Part shown: positions 18,340-25,764 of the stretch, piece by piece
Position numbering within the stretch: position 1 is the stretch's first letter
How the letters are laid out: every line of letters begins with the position of its first letter
Source of the DNA: Thiogranum sp.
GTDB lineage: Bacteria; Pseudomonadota; Gammaproteobacteria; DSM-19610
Direction: 5' to 3'
NCBI GenBank assembly: GCA_022340245.1
Contig: JAJDOI010000223.1
Span: 1 to 45,522 of the forward strand
Length of the DNA stretch: 45,522 nt
Position numbers and translations under genes: made by a program
The notes under the pieces: generated by a model
What the model was told of the DNA's origin: nothing
Database searches by the model: none
The model's input: only the letters and a program-made list of their open reading frames with translations

Positions 18340-18377
18340 AAAAGCCCCTGGCCGATTCAAATCGGGCAGGGGCTTTT
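18340..18377 (-). terminator. Strong intrinsic terminator between cbbS and orf108-cbbQO
   Basis: AAAAGCCCCTGGCCGAT-TCAA-ATCGGGCAGGGGCTTTT is a 17-bp stem with a single mismatch and a 4-base loop. On the minus strand it is followed by TTTTCTT, so it terminates cbbLS transcripts; the opposite strand also ends in T. It probably leaks, giving much cbbLS and less orf108-cbbQ-cbbO. Confidence 0.85.
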
Positions 18378-18401
18378 TAATGCGACGAACCTGCCGGTGG
18401 A

Positions 18402-18761
18402 TTAAACAGACTTACCGCGGTAAACAACCATGGCGGTCCCTGCAGACTGTGCAAAGTTATCAAAGCCGAGCAAACGAACATGGTTGTTTGGATGCGCTTT
18501 GTGACAGGCTTCCAATTCAGCAAGGATTGCGTCCACATCAGTTTCGCCGAACATGGGTAATTTCCACATGTACCAGTAGTTGCTGGTCGCGTTTTCCGGC
18601 TCGGTATGCTCGATGCCCGGGTTCCAGCCTTTGTCAACGATATACTGAATCTGGGCACGCGTTGATTCTTTGCTCAACGGCGGCAGGTATGAAAAGGTTT
18701 CATACTTACGGCTCTGTTCAGCGTCGCTCAGGCTTGATTTATAATCTTGTACACCACTCAT
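18402..18761 (-). CDS. cbbS: RuBisCO small subunit (form I)
   Basis: 119 residues, the usual length for bacterial form IA small subunits. Typical stretches: [80 protein letters not shown] and VVYRGKSV. Eight copies cap the L8S8 enzyme. It is 133 bp downstream of cbbL with an RNA hairpin in the gap, and is followed by the strong terminator. The start is the only sensible ATG; AGAGGATTTTAAA precedes it. Confidence 0.97.
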   Translation of the reverse strand: MSGVQDYKSSLSDAEQSRKYETFSYLPPLSKESTRAQIQYIVDKGWNPGIEHTEPENATSNYWYMWKLPMFGETDVDAILAELEACHKAHPNNHVRLLGFDNFAQSAGTAMVVYRGKSV

Positions 18762-18810
18762 TTTAAAATCCTCTGAATAAATTCGAACTGTTCACTGCAG
18801 GTAGGGGCGG

Positions 18811-18840
18811 TGTCCCGCCGCGATCACTCGCGGTGGGACA
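18811..18840 (-). other. Stable RNA hairpin in the cbbL-cbbS gap
   Basis: TGTCCCGCCGCGA-TCAC-TCGCGGTGGGACA is a 13-bp stem (one wobble or mismatch) with a 4-base loop and no T-tract on the minus strand. It cannot be a standard terminator. A role in protecting the 3' end of the processed cbbL message, and so adjusting large to small subunit amounts, is a fair inference. Confidence 0.6.
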
Positions 18841-18894
18841 CTGGATTCGCGCCGATGGTCGGCGTTTATGCCCGACGGTTTTCGGGTGATCCTA

Positions 18895-20316
18895 CTATTT
18901 ATGTGAAACGTCCAGCTTGTCGACGGTGTCGAATTCGAATTTGATTTCTTTCCAGGTTTCCATCGCAGCAGCCAGTTCCGGACTGGACTTGGCAGCCTTG
19001 GTAAGAATGTCCTTGCCTTCCTTCTCAAGCTCGCGACCGGAGTTACGGGCTTCGACGCAGGCTTCAACCGCAACACGGTTGGCAGCTGCACCGGCAGCAT
19101 TACCCCAGGGGTGACCCAGCGTACCGCCACCGAACTGCAGGCAGGAGTCATCACCGAAGATGCTGACCAGCGCAGGCATATGCCATACATGGATACCACC
19201 GGATGCAACCGGGATAACGCCAGGCATCGAGCCCCAGTCCTGATCGAAGAACAGACCACGTGAACGGTCTTCCTTGATGAAGGAATCGCGCATGGTATCG
19301 ATCCAGCCCAGGGTGGCTTCGCGGTCGCCTTCCAGCTTGCCGACCACGGTACCGGAGTGCAGGTGGTCACCACCGGACAGACGCAGACACTTGGTCAGTA
19401 CGCGGAAGTGGATACCGTGGTGGGGGTTGCGGTCGAGCACGGCATGCATGGCACGGTGAATGTGCAGCAGGATACCGTTGTTCTGGCACCACTGAGCCAG
19501 CATGGTGTTGGCAGAGAAACCGCCGGTCAGGAAGTCGTGCATGATGATCGGTGCGCCCAGTTCTTTCGCGTATTCGGCACGACGCATCATTTCGTCAGCG
19601 GTCGGAGCGGTAACGTTCAGGTAGTGACCTTTACGCTCACCGGTTTCGGCTTCGGCCTTATGGATAGCTTCCATAACGAAGTCAAAACGGTGTCTCCAGC
19701 GCATGAACGGCTGGGAGTTAACGTTCTCGTCGTCCTTGGTGAAGTCGAGACCACCACGCAGACCTTCGTAGCAGGCGCGACCGTAGTTCTTGGCGGACAG
19801 ACCGAGTTTCGGCTTGATGGTGCAGCCCAGCAGCGGTCGACCGTACTTGTTCAGGATGTCGCGCTCGACCTGGATACCCTGGGGTGGTCCATTACAAGTC
19901 AGCACGTAAGCGATCGGGAAGCGGATGTCTTCCAGACGCAGGGCACGCAGCGCCTTAAACCCGAATACGTTGCCAACCAGTGAGGTCAGAACGTTTACAA
20001 CAGAACCTTCTTCGAACAGGTCGATTGGGTAGGCAACAAAGGCGTAGAAGCAGGTGTCATCACCCGGTACGTCTTCGATGGCGTAAGCGCGGCCCTTGTA
20101 ATAATCCAGGTCAGTCAGCAGGTCGGTCCACACGGTAGTCCAGGTACCGGTTGAAGATTCTGCAGCAACCGCAGCCGCAACCTCTTCACGGGGCACACCC
20201 GGCTGAGGGGTAATCTTGAAACACGCCAGGAGGTCGGTGTCCTTGGGCGTGTAGTCAGGCATCCAGTAAGTTTCGCGGTACTCTTTAACGCCCGCGTTGT
20301 AGCTCTTCACTGCCAT
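18895..20316 (-). CDS. cbbL: RuBisCO large subunit (form I)
   Basis: 473 residues, full length. Catalytic signatures are intact: [10 protein letters not shown] (Lys168), the carbamylated lysine in [10 protein letters not shown] (Lys194), [50 protein letters not shown] and [14 protein letters not shown]. It carboxylates ribulose bisphosphate. The sequence resembles form IA of sulfur and nitrifying bacteria, and the downstream cbbS-cbbQ-cbbO order supports the IAq type that works outside carboxysomes. One residue stands out: [13 protein letters not shown] has Gln146 where the common motif is GPPHGIQ. AGGAG sits 8 bases before the ATG. A LysR-type dyad lies upstream. Confidence 0.98.
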   Translation of the reverse strand: MAVKSYNAGVKEYRETYWMPDYTPKDTDLLACFKITPQPGVPREEVAAAVAAESSTGTWTTVWTDLLTDLDYYKGRAYAIEDVPGDDTCFYAFVAYPIDLFEEGSVVNVLTSLVGNVFGFKALRALRLEDIRFPIAYVLTCNGPPQGIQVERDILNKYGRPLLGCTIKPKLGLSAKNYGRACYEGLRGGLDFTKDDENVNSQPFMRWRHRFDFVMEAIHKAEAETGERKGHYLNVTAPTADEMMRRAEYAKELGAPIIMHDFLTGGFSANTMLAQWCQNNGILLHIHRAMHAVLDRNPHHGIHFRVLTKCLRLSGGDHLHSGTVVGKLEGDREATLGWIDTMRDSFIKEDRSRGLFFDQDWGSMPGVIPVASGGIHVWHMPALVSIFGDDSCLQFGGGTLGHPWGNAAGAAANRVAVEACVEARNSGRELEKEGKDILTKAAKSSPELAAAMETWKEIKFEFDTVDKLDVSHK

Positions 20317-20440
20317 CGTCGTCTCCTAACGTTGATTTAGTTGTAGTGGTCCGGCGATACAACTGTCGAACCCGGTCCGCTGGGGACCGTTTGCGAATCT
20401 GTTCACCGGCACATTAGCCCGCCGGCAAATTGGAAGTGCG

Positions 20441-20509
20441 ATCCTAGCCCCATCGACCCATTATTAAAAGTAAGTATTTATGATCAAGAGAATAAGAGAT
20501 GCTTATGAT
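20441..20509 (-). promoter_or_regulatory. Probable cbbL promoter with LysR-type (CbbR) binding dyad
   Basis: In the 294-bp gap upstream of cbbL an AT-rich block (20461-20510) stands out. On the minus strand it contains ATAAG-CATCT-CTTAT (20506-20492), a perfect dyad with the LysR signature T-N11-A. A second partial site, ATAAATACTTA, is about 25 bp closer to the gene; ATCATAA occurs in both sites, 25 bp apart. A TAGGAT -10-like hexamer (20446-20441) is downstream. If it is used, the dyad centre falls near -65 and the second site near -42, the classical positions for a LysR activator. No good -35 box is present, as expected for activated promoters. The rest of the gap (20317-20440 and 20510-20610) shows no gene. 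Confidence 0.6.
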
Positions 20510-20610
20510 TGCAGGCGCGGCAACACTCGCCTGCCGCACCCACGGGAAGGATAGCAACACTATGAATCGTCGACGAAATTCAGGCTGAGTGGCTACATAC
20601 CGCCGTGTTG

Positions 20611-21480
20611 TTACGACTCGTCGTCGCCCAGTTCCTCGCGCAATTCTTTCTGCTCCCGGCGGCGGGCAACCAGTGCGTCGTAGGCATCGGCTTGCTTTTT
20701 GATGGTTTCTTCGCCAAACATGATCTGCAGAATCATGCGTTCACCGAATTTCAACAGCGCGAGGTCATCCGTATAAAGCTCTTGACGGGTGGCGTCATCG
20801 ATGTCAAAGGTAGCGCTGAACCCCTCGCTCTTGGCGAATTCACGGAACCGGTCGAGATCGTAGCAGGCCATGAAGAAAAACTGCAGGCTGGAGCGTGACA
20901 GTGCGCCGATCGCCGGACCCGCGGATTTCATTTTCAGGATCAGCTGGCGCCACCCGCTGCCGTGCTCGTCATAGTCCTCGAGACCCTGCTCCTTGCGATA
21001 GTCGCGAATGGTGATTTCGCGTTCCTCGAAATGCCCCTTGCAGTGGTCTTCCTGCACCATGGCATAGGACATACGCTCAAAGTTTTCGTCGGCCCGTCGC
21101 GTCGACAGCAGACCGACCGGGTAATACCGGCACGCGGTGGGCCGGTCTTCGTAAACACTACAGCCTTCATCGGTCATGAACTGGCACTCGGTCCCGCCTT
21201 CCACGGGCTCCATCTTGACGCCGGCAATGCTGTTCTTGTTGAACTCAAAGGGGTAAGTGTACTGTTTGAGGAATTCGCCGGACGTAAGGCCCAGGCGTTT
21301 CTTCAAGCGCAGGATGTCGTAGGGCGTCAGCGTGATATCGATATTGCGGCAACAGGCGTTGAAGCATTCGATTCCCTTGTAACAGTTGAACTTGATGACA
21401 TGGCTTTCATCAAACTGCTCCGGCACCACCGGACTCTCGACAAACGGGGATTCCTTGATATCGATCTTTACATCAGCCAT
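20611..21480 (-). CDS. YkgJ-like cysteine-cluster (Fe/Zn-chelating domain) protein
   Basis: 289 residues. The metal-binding motif is FNCYKGIECFNACCRNIDIT (C-x5-C-x3-CC) followed by CQFMTDEGCSVYEDRPTACRYYPVG, the pattern of the YkgJ / CxxCxxxCC family. Proteins of this family are thought to bind iron or zinc; their role is mostly unknown. The remaining 150 residues are helical and charged, ending in EQKELREELGDDES. The start at 21480 is chosen over the track's 21489 because GAGAGG lies 8 bases before it. It is separated from aprA by a terminator and from cbbL by a promoter region, so it is probably transcribed alone or by leakage from sat-aprBA. Confidence 0.8.
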   Translation of the reverse strand: MADVKIDIKESPFVESPVVPEQFDESHVIKFNCYKGIECFNACCRNIDITLTPYDILRLKKRLGLTSGEFLKQYTYPFEFNKNSIAGVKMEPVEGGTECQFMTDEGCSVYEDRPTACRYYPVGLLSTRRADENFERMSYAMVQEDHCKGHFEEREITIRDYRKEQGLEDYDEHGSGWRQLILKMKSAGPAIGALSRSSLQFFFMACYDLDRFREFAKSEGFSATFDIDDATRQELYTDDLALLKFGERMILQIMFGEETIKKQADAYDALVARRREQKELREELGDDES

Positions 21481-21577
21481 GTCATTCACCTCTCAAGCCC
21501 TTTACAACAAGGGTAACACACCCAGGTCAGAGCACATTTCTCACGAATACTGGGAAAAACTCTGCTCTGCCCCTGAC

Positions 21578-21614
21578 AAAGAAAAAGTCCGGGCACCCTG
21601 GGGTACCCGGACTT
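21578..21614 (-). terminator. Intrinsic terminator after aprA
   Basis: On the minus strand AAGTCCGGGTACCC-CA-GGGTGCCCGGACTT forms a 14-bp inverted repeat with one mismatch, followed by TTTCTTTG. It starts 31 bp after the aprA stop and should end the sat-aprB-aprA transcript. The top of the stem must open to give a workable loop. Confidence 0.8.
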
Positions 21615-21645
21615 CTCGGCCTTCAAGAGACTGTCAAGGAAAGAC

Positions 21646-23628
21646 TTACTTGAACAGCTTGCTCTTGTCTACCAGATCAACGTGCTTACGCTTGAAGCAG
21701 GTCCAGTTCTGCGTCTTTTGATCGTAGACAGAGTTCACGAAGCATTTCCAGTTATCTTCATCGACAAAGTTCTTGTCCATGCGATAGTAGAAGCCCGGGT
21801 AACGGGATTCCTCACGGAACTGAATGTGTTTCATGTGAGCTTCGGCCGTCAGGATGCGGTGGTAGTTCTCCCAGGCACGCAGCAGTTCATGCAGGTCCTT
21901 GGCTCGCATCTTCATGGCGTCTTCTTTCAGCATATCCAGCTTCTCGCTGGCCACTTCCAGCATTTTGCTGTTGGTGGTGTAGTAAGTCGCGACACCCGCC
22001 ACGTATTCGTCCATGATCTTCTGCAGACGGAACTGCAGCATCTTGGGCGTGATGTAGTGCGGGTTGATGTCGATCGCGGTGGTGTAGTCCTTGTGCTCCA
22101 GGTAGGTCTTCACCGGACGGTAGATATCTTCCACCAGCTCCTCGACCGGGCGGTCCAGTTCAGGTTTCAGATCCTTGTTGTCCAGGCAGTACTTGACCAT
22201 CGACTTGGCACACATACGACCTTCAGCGTGCGAACCGGAAGAGAACTTGTGGCCGGATGCGCCCACGCCGTCACCGGCGGTGAACAGACCCTTGACGGTG
22301 GTCATGGAACGATAACCCCAGCTCCAACCCCTCGGCAGGTGCTCGGGTATACCATCGTACTCTTCATCCGTCGGCGCACCCAGGTCGGTCGGACCGGACA
22401 CCCAGATACCGCAGCAGCCGGAGTGCGAACCCAGCAGGTAGGGCTCGGTCGGCATCAGTTCGGAGTTCTTCTTCTCCGGTTCGATGTTCTCGCCAACCCA
22501 GATACCGCACTGGCCGACACACATGTCGAGGAAGTCTTCCCACGCTTCGGCTTCCAGGTGTTTGACTTCACGAGGAGACAGGGTTTCGCGCAGGTTAGCA
22601 AGGGCAGTCACGGTGTCCATGTAGATGGGACCACGACCTTCCTTCATTTCCTTCAGCATGAGGTGGTTACGCAGGCAGGAAGCCGGAACGGCAGCATGGC
22701 CGTAGGGAGGATAGTCGTCCAGCATGTCCTTGTTGCGGTCCATGTACACTTCACCGAAGGCGTTGGTGGCCTTGGATTTGAACAGCAGGAACCAGGCGCC
22801 GACCGGACCGTAACCGTCTTTGAAACGGGTCGGGACGAAGCGGTTTTCCATCATGGTCAGCTCGGCACCCGCCTGTGCGGCCATCGCATAGGTGGAACCG
22901 GCATTCCAGACGGGGTACCAGGCACGACCCTGACCTTCACCGACGGAGCGGGGACGGAACAGGTTGACGCAGCCGCCGGCAGCCAGCAGGCAGGCCTTGA
23001 ACTTGTAAACGACAACTTTGTGGTCACGCACGGAGAAACCGACAGCGCCGGCGATGCGGTGCGGATCGTTCTTGTCGTTGACCAGTTCGACGACGAAGAT
23101 ACGCTCTTCGATGTTGTCGATACCCAGAGCCTTCTTGGCCGCTTCAGCGACGATCCATTTGTAGGATTCACCGTTGATCATGATCTGCCACTTACCGGAA
23201 CGCACCGGCTTGCCGCCATCCTTAAGCGGGGTCATGCCCTTGGAACCGTCGTGGCGCTCGCCGTTTTCGTCAGTCTTCCAGATCGGCAGACCCCATTCTT
23301 CGAACAGGTGCACCGATTCGTCGACGTGACGACCCAGGTCGTAGGCCAGGTCGTCGCGGGTGATACCCATCAGATCGTTGGAGACCATGCGGGCATAGTC
23401 AGCCGGATCCTGCTCGGTACCGATGTAGGTGTTGATCGCGGACAGGCCCTGCGCCACGGCACCGGAACGGTCCATGGCGGCCTTGTCGACCAGCTTGATT
23501 TTCAGGTCGGTGCCTTCGGCCCAGCGCATAATTTCGAACGCCGCACCGCAGCATGCCATACCACCGCCGATAAGAAGAATATCAACTTCTTCTTCGACGA
23601 CTTCAGGATTTCCGAATTCCCCTGCCAT
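21646..23628 (-). CDS. aprA: Adenylylsulfate (APS) reductase alpha subunit
   Basis: 660 residues, full length. FAD-binding motif VDILLIGGGMACCGAAFEIMRWAEG (about 16-40), substrate-site region VAQGLSAINTYIG, GGCVNLFRPRSVGEGQGRAW, LTMMENRFVPTRFKDGYGPVGAW, and the FAD-binding tail of the fumarate-reductase-like family. In sulfur oxidisers AprBA works in reverse, joining sulfite to AMP to form APS and releasing two electrons. GAGGTATTTGCA precedes the ATG. It is the last gene of sat-aprB-aprA and ends at a terminator. The electron acceptor module (AprM or QmoABC) is not next to it in this window. Confidence 0.97.
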   Translation of the reverse strand: MAGEFGNPEVVEEEVDILLIGGGMACCGAAFEIMRWAEGTDLKIKLVDKAAMDRSGAVAQGLSAINTYIGTEQDPADYARMVSNDLMGITRDDLAYDLGRHVDESVHLFEEWGLPIWKTDENGERHDGSKGMTPLKDGGKPVRSGKWQIMINGESYKWIVAEAAKKALGIDNIEERIFVVELVNDKNDPHRIAGAVGFSVRDHKVVVYKFKACLLAAGGCVNLFRPRSVGEGQGRAWYPVWNAGSTYAMAAQAGAELTMMENRFVPTRFKDGYGPVGAWFLLFKSKATNAFGEVYMDRNKDMLDDYPPYGHAAVPASCLRNHLMLKEMKEGRGPIYMDTVTALANLRETLSPREVKHLEAEAWEDFLDMCVGQCGIWVGENIEPEKKNSELMPTEPYLLGSHSGCCGIWVSGPTDLGAPTDEEYDGIPEHLPRGWSWGYRSMTTVKGLFTAGDGVGASGHKFSSGSHAEGRMCAKSMVKYCLDNKDLKPELDRPVEELVEDIYRPVKTYLEHKDYTTAIDINPHYITPKMLQFRLQKIMDEYVAGVATYYTTNSKMLEVASEKLDMLKEDAMKMRAKDLHELLRAWENYHRILTAEAHMKHIQFREESRYPGFYYRMDKNFVDEDNWKCFVNSVYDQKTQNWTCFKRKHVDLVDKSKLFK

Positions 23629-23674
23629 TGCAAATACCTCTAAACCCTATCTATAACTACTGTGATCCGCGATC

Positions 23675-24142
23675 TTACAGTTTGATCAGCTCGCTGCGGT
23701 CGCCCGCGCGATAGCCGTTTTCCTGGTTGAAGAAACCCGGTTCTTCGATCTTGGCCATGTCGGCAGCAGGCTTGCCTGCATACGGATCGATAGAGCCTTC
23801 GGGCGTGGTACGGATCGGGAATTTGAAACGCTTCATGGTGCCGTTACGGAACTTGATGGTCCACATGATGGAGTCGGAACCACGCAGCGGCTGCACGGAA
23901 CCGCCAAGCGGTACGATGTCAGCGTAGTGACGCGCTTCGATAGCCTGCTGCGGGCAGATCTTGACGCAGGAGTAACACTCCCAGCACTGTTCCGGTTCCT
24001 GGTTGAAGGCACGCATGGCATGGCCGGTTTCGGAACCGTCCTTGTCGAGTTTCATCAGGTCGTGGGGGCAGATGTACATGCAGGCGGTTTTATCCTGGCC
24101 TTTGCAGCCATCGCACTTATCAGTACGCACAAATGTTGGCAT
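23675..24142 (-). CDS. aprB: APS reductase beta subunit (two [4Fe-4S] ferredoxin)
   Basis: 155 residues. Two cluster motifs are seen: CDGCKGQDKTACMYICP near the N-terminus and CWECYSCVKICPQQAIE (about 53-70), followed by the AprB-specific C-terminal tail (IKFRNGTMKRFKFPIRTTPEGSIDPYAGKPAADM) that wraps round AprA. It passes electrons from the FAD of AprA to the membrane. It lies 46 bp upstream of aprA and 74 bp downstream of sat. Confidence 0.96.
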   Translation of the reverse strand: MPTFVRTDKCDGCKGQDKTACMYICPHDLMKLDKDGSETGHAMRAFNQEPEQCWECYSCVKICPQQAIEARHYADIVPLGGSVQPLRGSDSIMWTIKFRNGTMKRFKFPIRTTPEGSIDPYAGKPAADMAKIEEPGFFNQENGYRAGDRSELIKL

Positions 24143-24216
24143 GGTTCTATCTCCGCTTCACTTTACTGTACGTGAGTGATATATCATCCGCTGACAGCCA
24201 ACGGCCTCTAGCGTCG

Positions 24217-25434
24217 TTACTTGGCCGAGTGACCCGACATTTTGATTTCGACCTTGTCCTCGTCCTTGAGGCTGCCGTAGTAAGCGCGCAGGATTTCCAG
24301 TACCTCGGGACGCGAGAACTTTTCCGAAACCTCTTCACCCTCGGACAGCGCCTTGCGCAGCTTGGTGCCCGAGAGCAGGATGCGGTCGGAGCCTTCGTGC
24401 GGGCAGGTCTTCATGGAAGCCATGCCGTCGCACTTGTTGCACCAGAAGGTCCAGTCGATCTTCAGCGGCTGGGTCTCCAGGGCGTCGGCGGGGATTTCAT
24501 CAAAAATGTGGTGGGCGTCAAACGGGCCGTAATAGTCGCCAACACCGGCGTGGTCGCGGCCGACTATCTGGTGTGAGCAGCCATAGTTCTGGCGGAACAG
24601 CGCGTGCAACAGGGCTTCGCGCGGGCCTGCATAACGCATGTCCAGCGGATAACCGGCCTGGATCACGGTGTTGTCGGAGAAATAGTTTTCGATCAGCGTG
24701 CCGATGGCGTTGCTGCGCACGTCGGCCGGAATGTCGCCGGGCTTCAATTTGCCCAGCAGCGAGTGAATCAGTACGCCGTCGAGGGTTTCGATTGCGATCT
24801 TCGCCAGGTATTCGTGCGAGCGGTGCATCGGGTTACGTGTCTGAAAGGCAGCGACGGTCTTCCAGCCACGCTTTTCAAACTCGGCACGGGTCTGTGCAGG
24901 CGTCATGAACTGGTCACCGTATTGCTCGGGGAACCCGCCCAGCGACAGCACCTTGATCGGGCCGGCCAGGTTGACGTCGCCCTGCTCCATCACCATCTTG
25001 ACGCCCGGGTGCTCGACGTCGGTGGTCTTGTAGACCATCATGCACTCGTGCTTTTTGTCGATGCTGTATTTTTCGGTAACTTTCATGGTGGCGAGAATCG
25101 TGTCGCGCTCGCCGTCGTACAGCGCAATGTCGTCGCCTGCGCTGATCTGGTCGGCGGCGGCGCCGTCGGTCGACAGCGTCACGGGGATCGGCCAGAACAG
25201 TCCGTTGGCCATCTTCATGCCGTCGCACACACCTTCCCAGTCGGCGTGCGTCATGAATCCATCCAGAGGTGTAAAACCGCCGATACCCATCATGATGATG
25301 TCGCCGGCTTCGCGCGAAGAGATGTTTATCCGCGGCAGCGTGGCAGCGCGTTCGGTTTCAGCAGCGAGGGCAGCGCCCTCGAGAAGCAACGGCTTGAGAT
25401 CGCCGCCACCGTGTGGCTTCACAAGACTGGACAT
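24217..25434 (-). CDS. sat: Dissimilatory ATP sulfurylase
   Basis: 405 residues. Motifs of homo-oligomeric dissimilatory Sat: [18 protein letters not shown] (nucleotide site, HxxH-type), [20 protein letters not shown] and the C-terminal [16 protein letters not shown]. It converts APS plus pyrophosphate to sulfate and ATP, giving substrate-level phosphorylation. The ATG at 25434 ([18 protein letters not shown]) follows AAGGAGTCTC, a textbook ribosome binding site. The track adds 46 upstream residues that are translated promoter DNA. It is the first gene of sat-aprB-aprA and is divergent from soeABC. Confidence 0.97.
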   Translation of the reverse strand: MSSLVKPHGGGDLKPLLLEGAALAAETERAATLPRINISSREAGDIIMMGIGGFTPLDGFMTHADWEGVCDGMKMANGLFWPIPVTLSTDGAAADQISAGDDIALYDGERDTILATMKVTEKYSIDKKHECMMVYKTTDVEHPGVKMVMEQGDVNLAGPIKVLSLGGFPEQYGDQFMTPAQTRAEFEKRGWKTVAAFQTRNPMHRSHEYLAKIAIETLDGVLIHSLLGKLKPGDIPADVRSNAIGTLIENYFSDNTVIQAGYPLDMRYAGPREALLHALFRQNYGCSHQIVGRDHAGVGDYYGPFDAHHIFDEIPADALETQPLKIDWTFWCNKCDGMASMKTCPHEGSDRILLSGTKLRKALSEGEEVSEKFSRPEVLEILRAYYGSLKDEDKVEIKMSGHSAK

Positions 25435-25764
25435 GAGACTCCTTACCAACCGGGTATATATAAGGTTATTGAGCGCGATAGTTCGACGCACGAGGCGCCC
25501 CGCAGGGGGTGTTACCTTAATGATGTGATGAGTGAAATCCAACAGTTTTAATTTACTCAAGCATAAAGCCACCTTATTCTTTGCTTTGTGCTATAAGCTA
25601 TACGCAAGCTTTTGTTATCACTTACTAAAAACTTACTTAGTATATTAGCATATTATGATACCTTATAAGGCTTTCAGTAACGCTAATTGGCCATTGTCGG
25701 CGATACTCGAGTAAATTACTGGGCCTTTTGGCGGCGCCAAGCGTCCATACAGAGATCAGTGACT
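25435..25764. promoter_or_regulatory. Divergent sat / soeA control region with recurring ACCTTA motif
   Basis: This 330-bp gap has no gene. It is strikingly AT-rich (25540-25690) compared with the GC-rich surroundings. The motif ACCTTA recurs four times: 25459-25466 (minus, ACCTTATA), 25514-25520 (ACCTTAA), 25571-25577 (ACCTTAT) and 25660-25667 (ACCTTATA). The last is part of the perfect palindrome CCTTATAAGG (25661-25670). TATATA lies about 20 bases before sat and may be its -10 box; TATGAT (25653-25658) is a candidate for soeA. No clear -35 boxes are seen. The cbbL upstream region lacks the ACCTTA motif. Confidence 0.5.

Noticed and set aside
21682-23643. 653-codon plus-strand ORF opposite aprA
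   Set aside because: It is the antisense shadow of a gene with clear AprA motifs; its translation is low in structure (His/Val/Gly-rich) and resembles no family.
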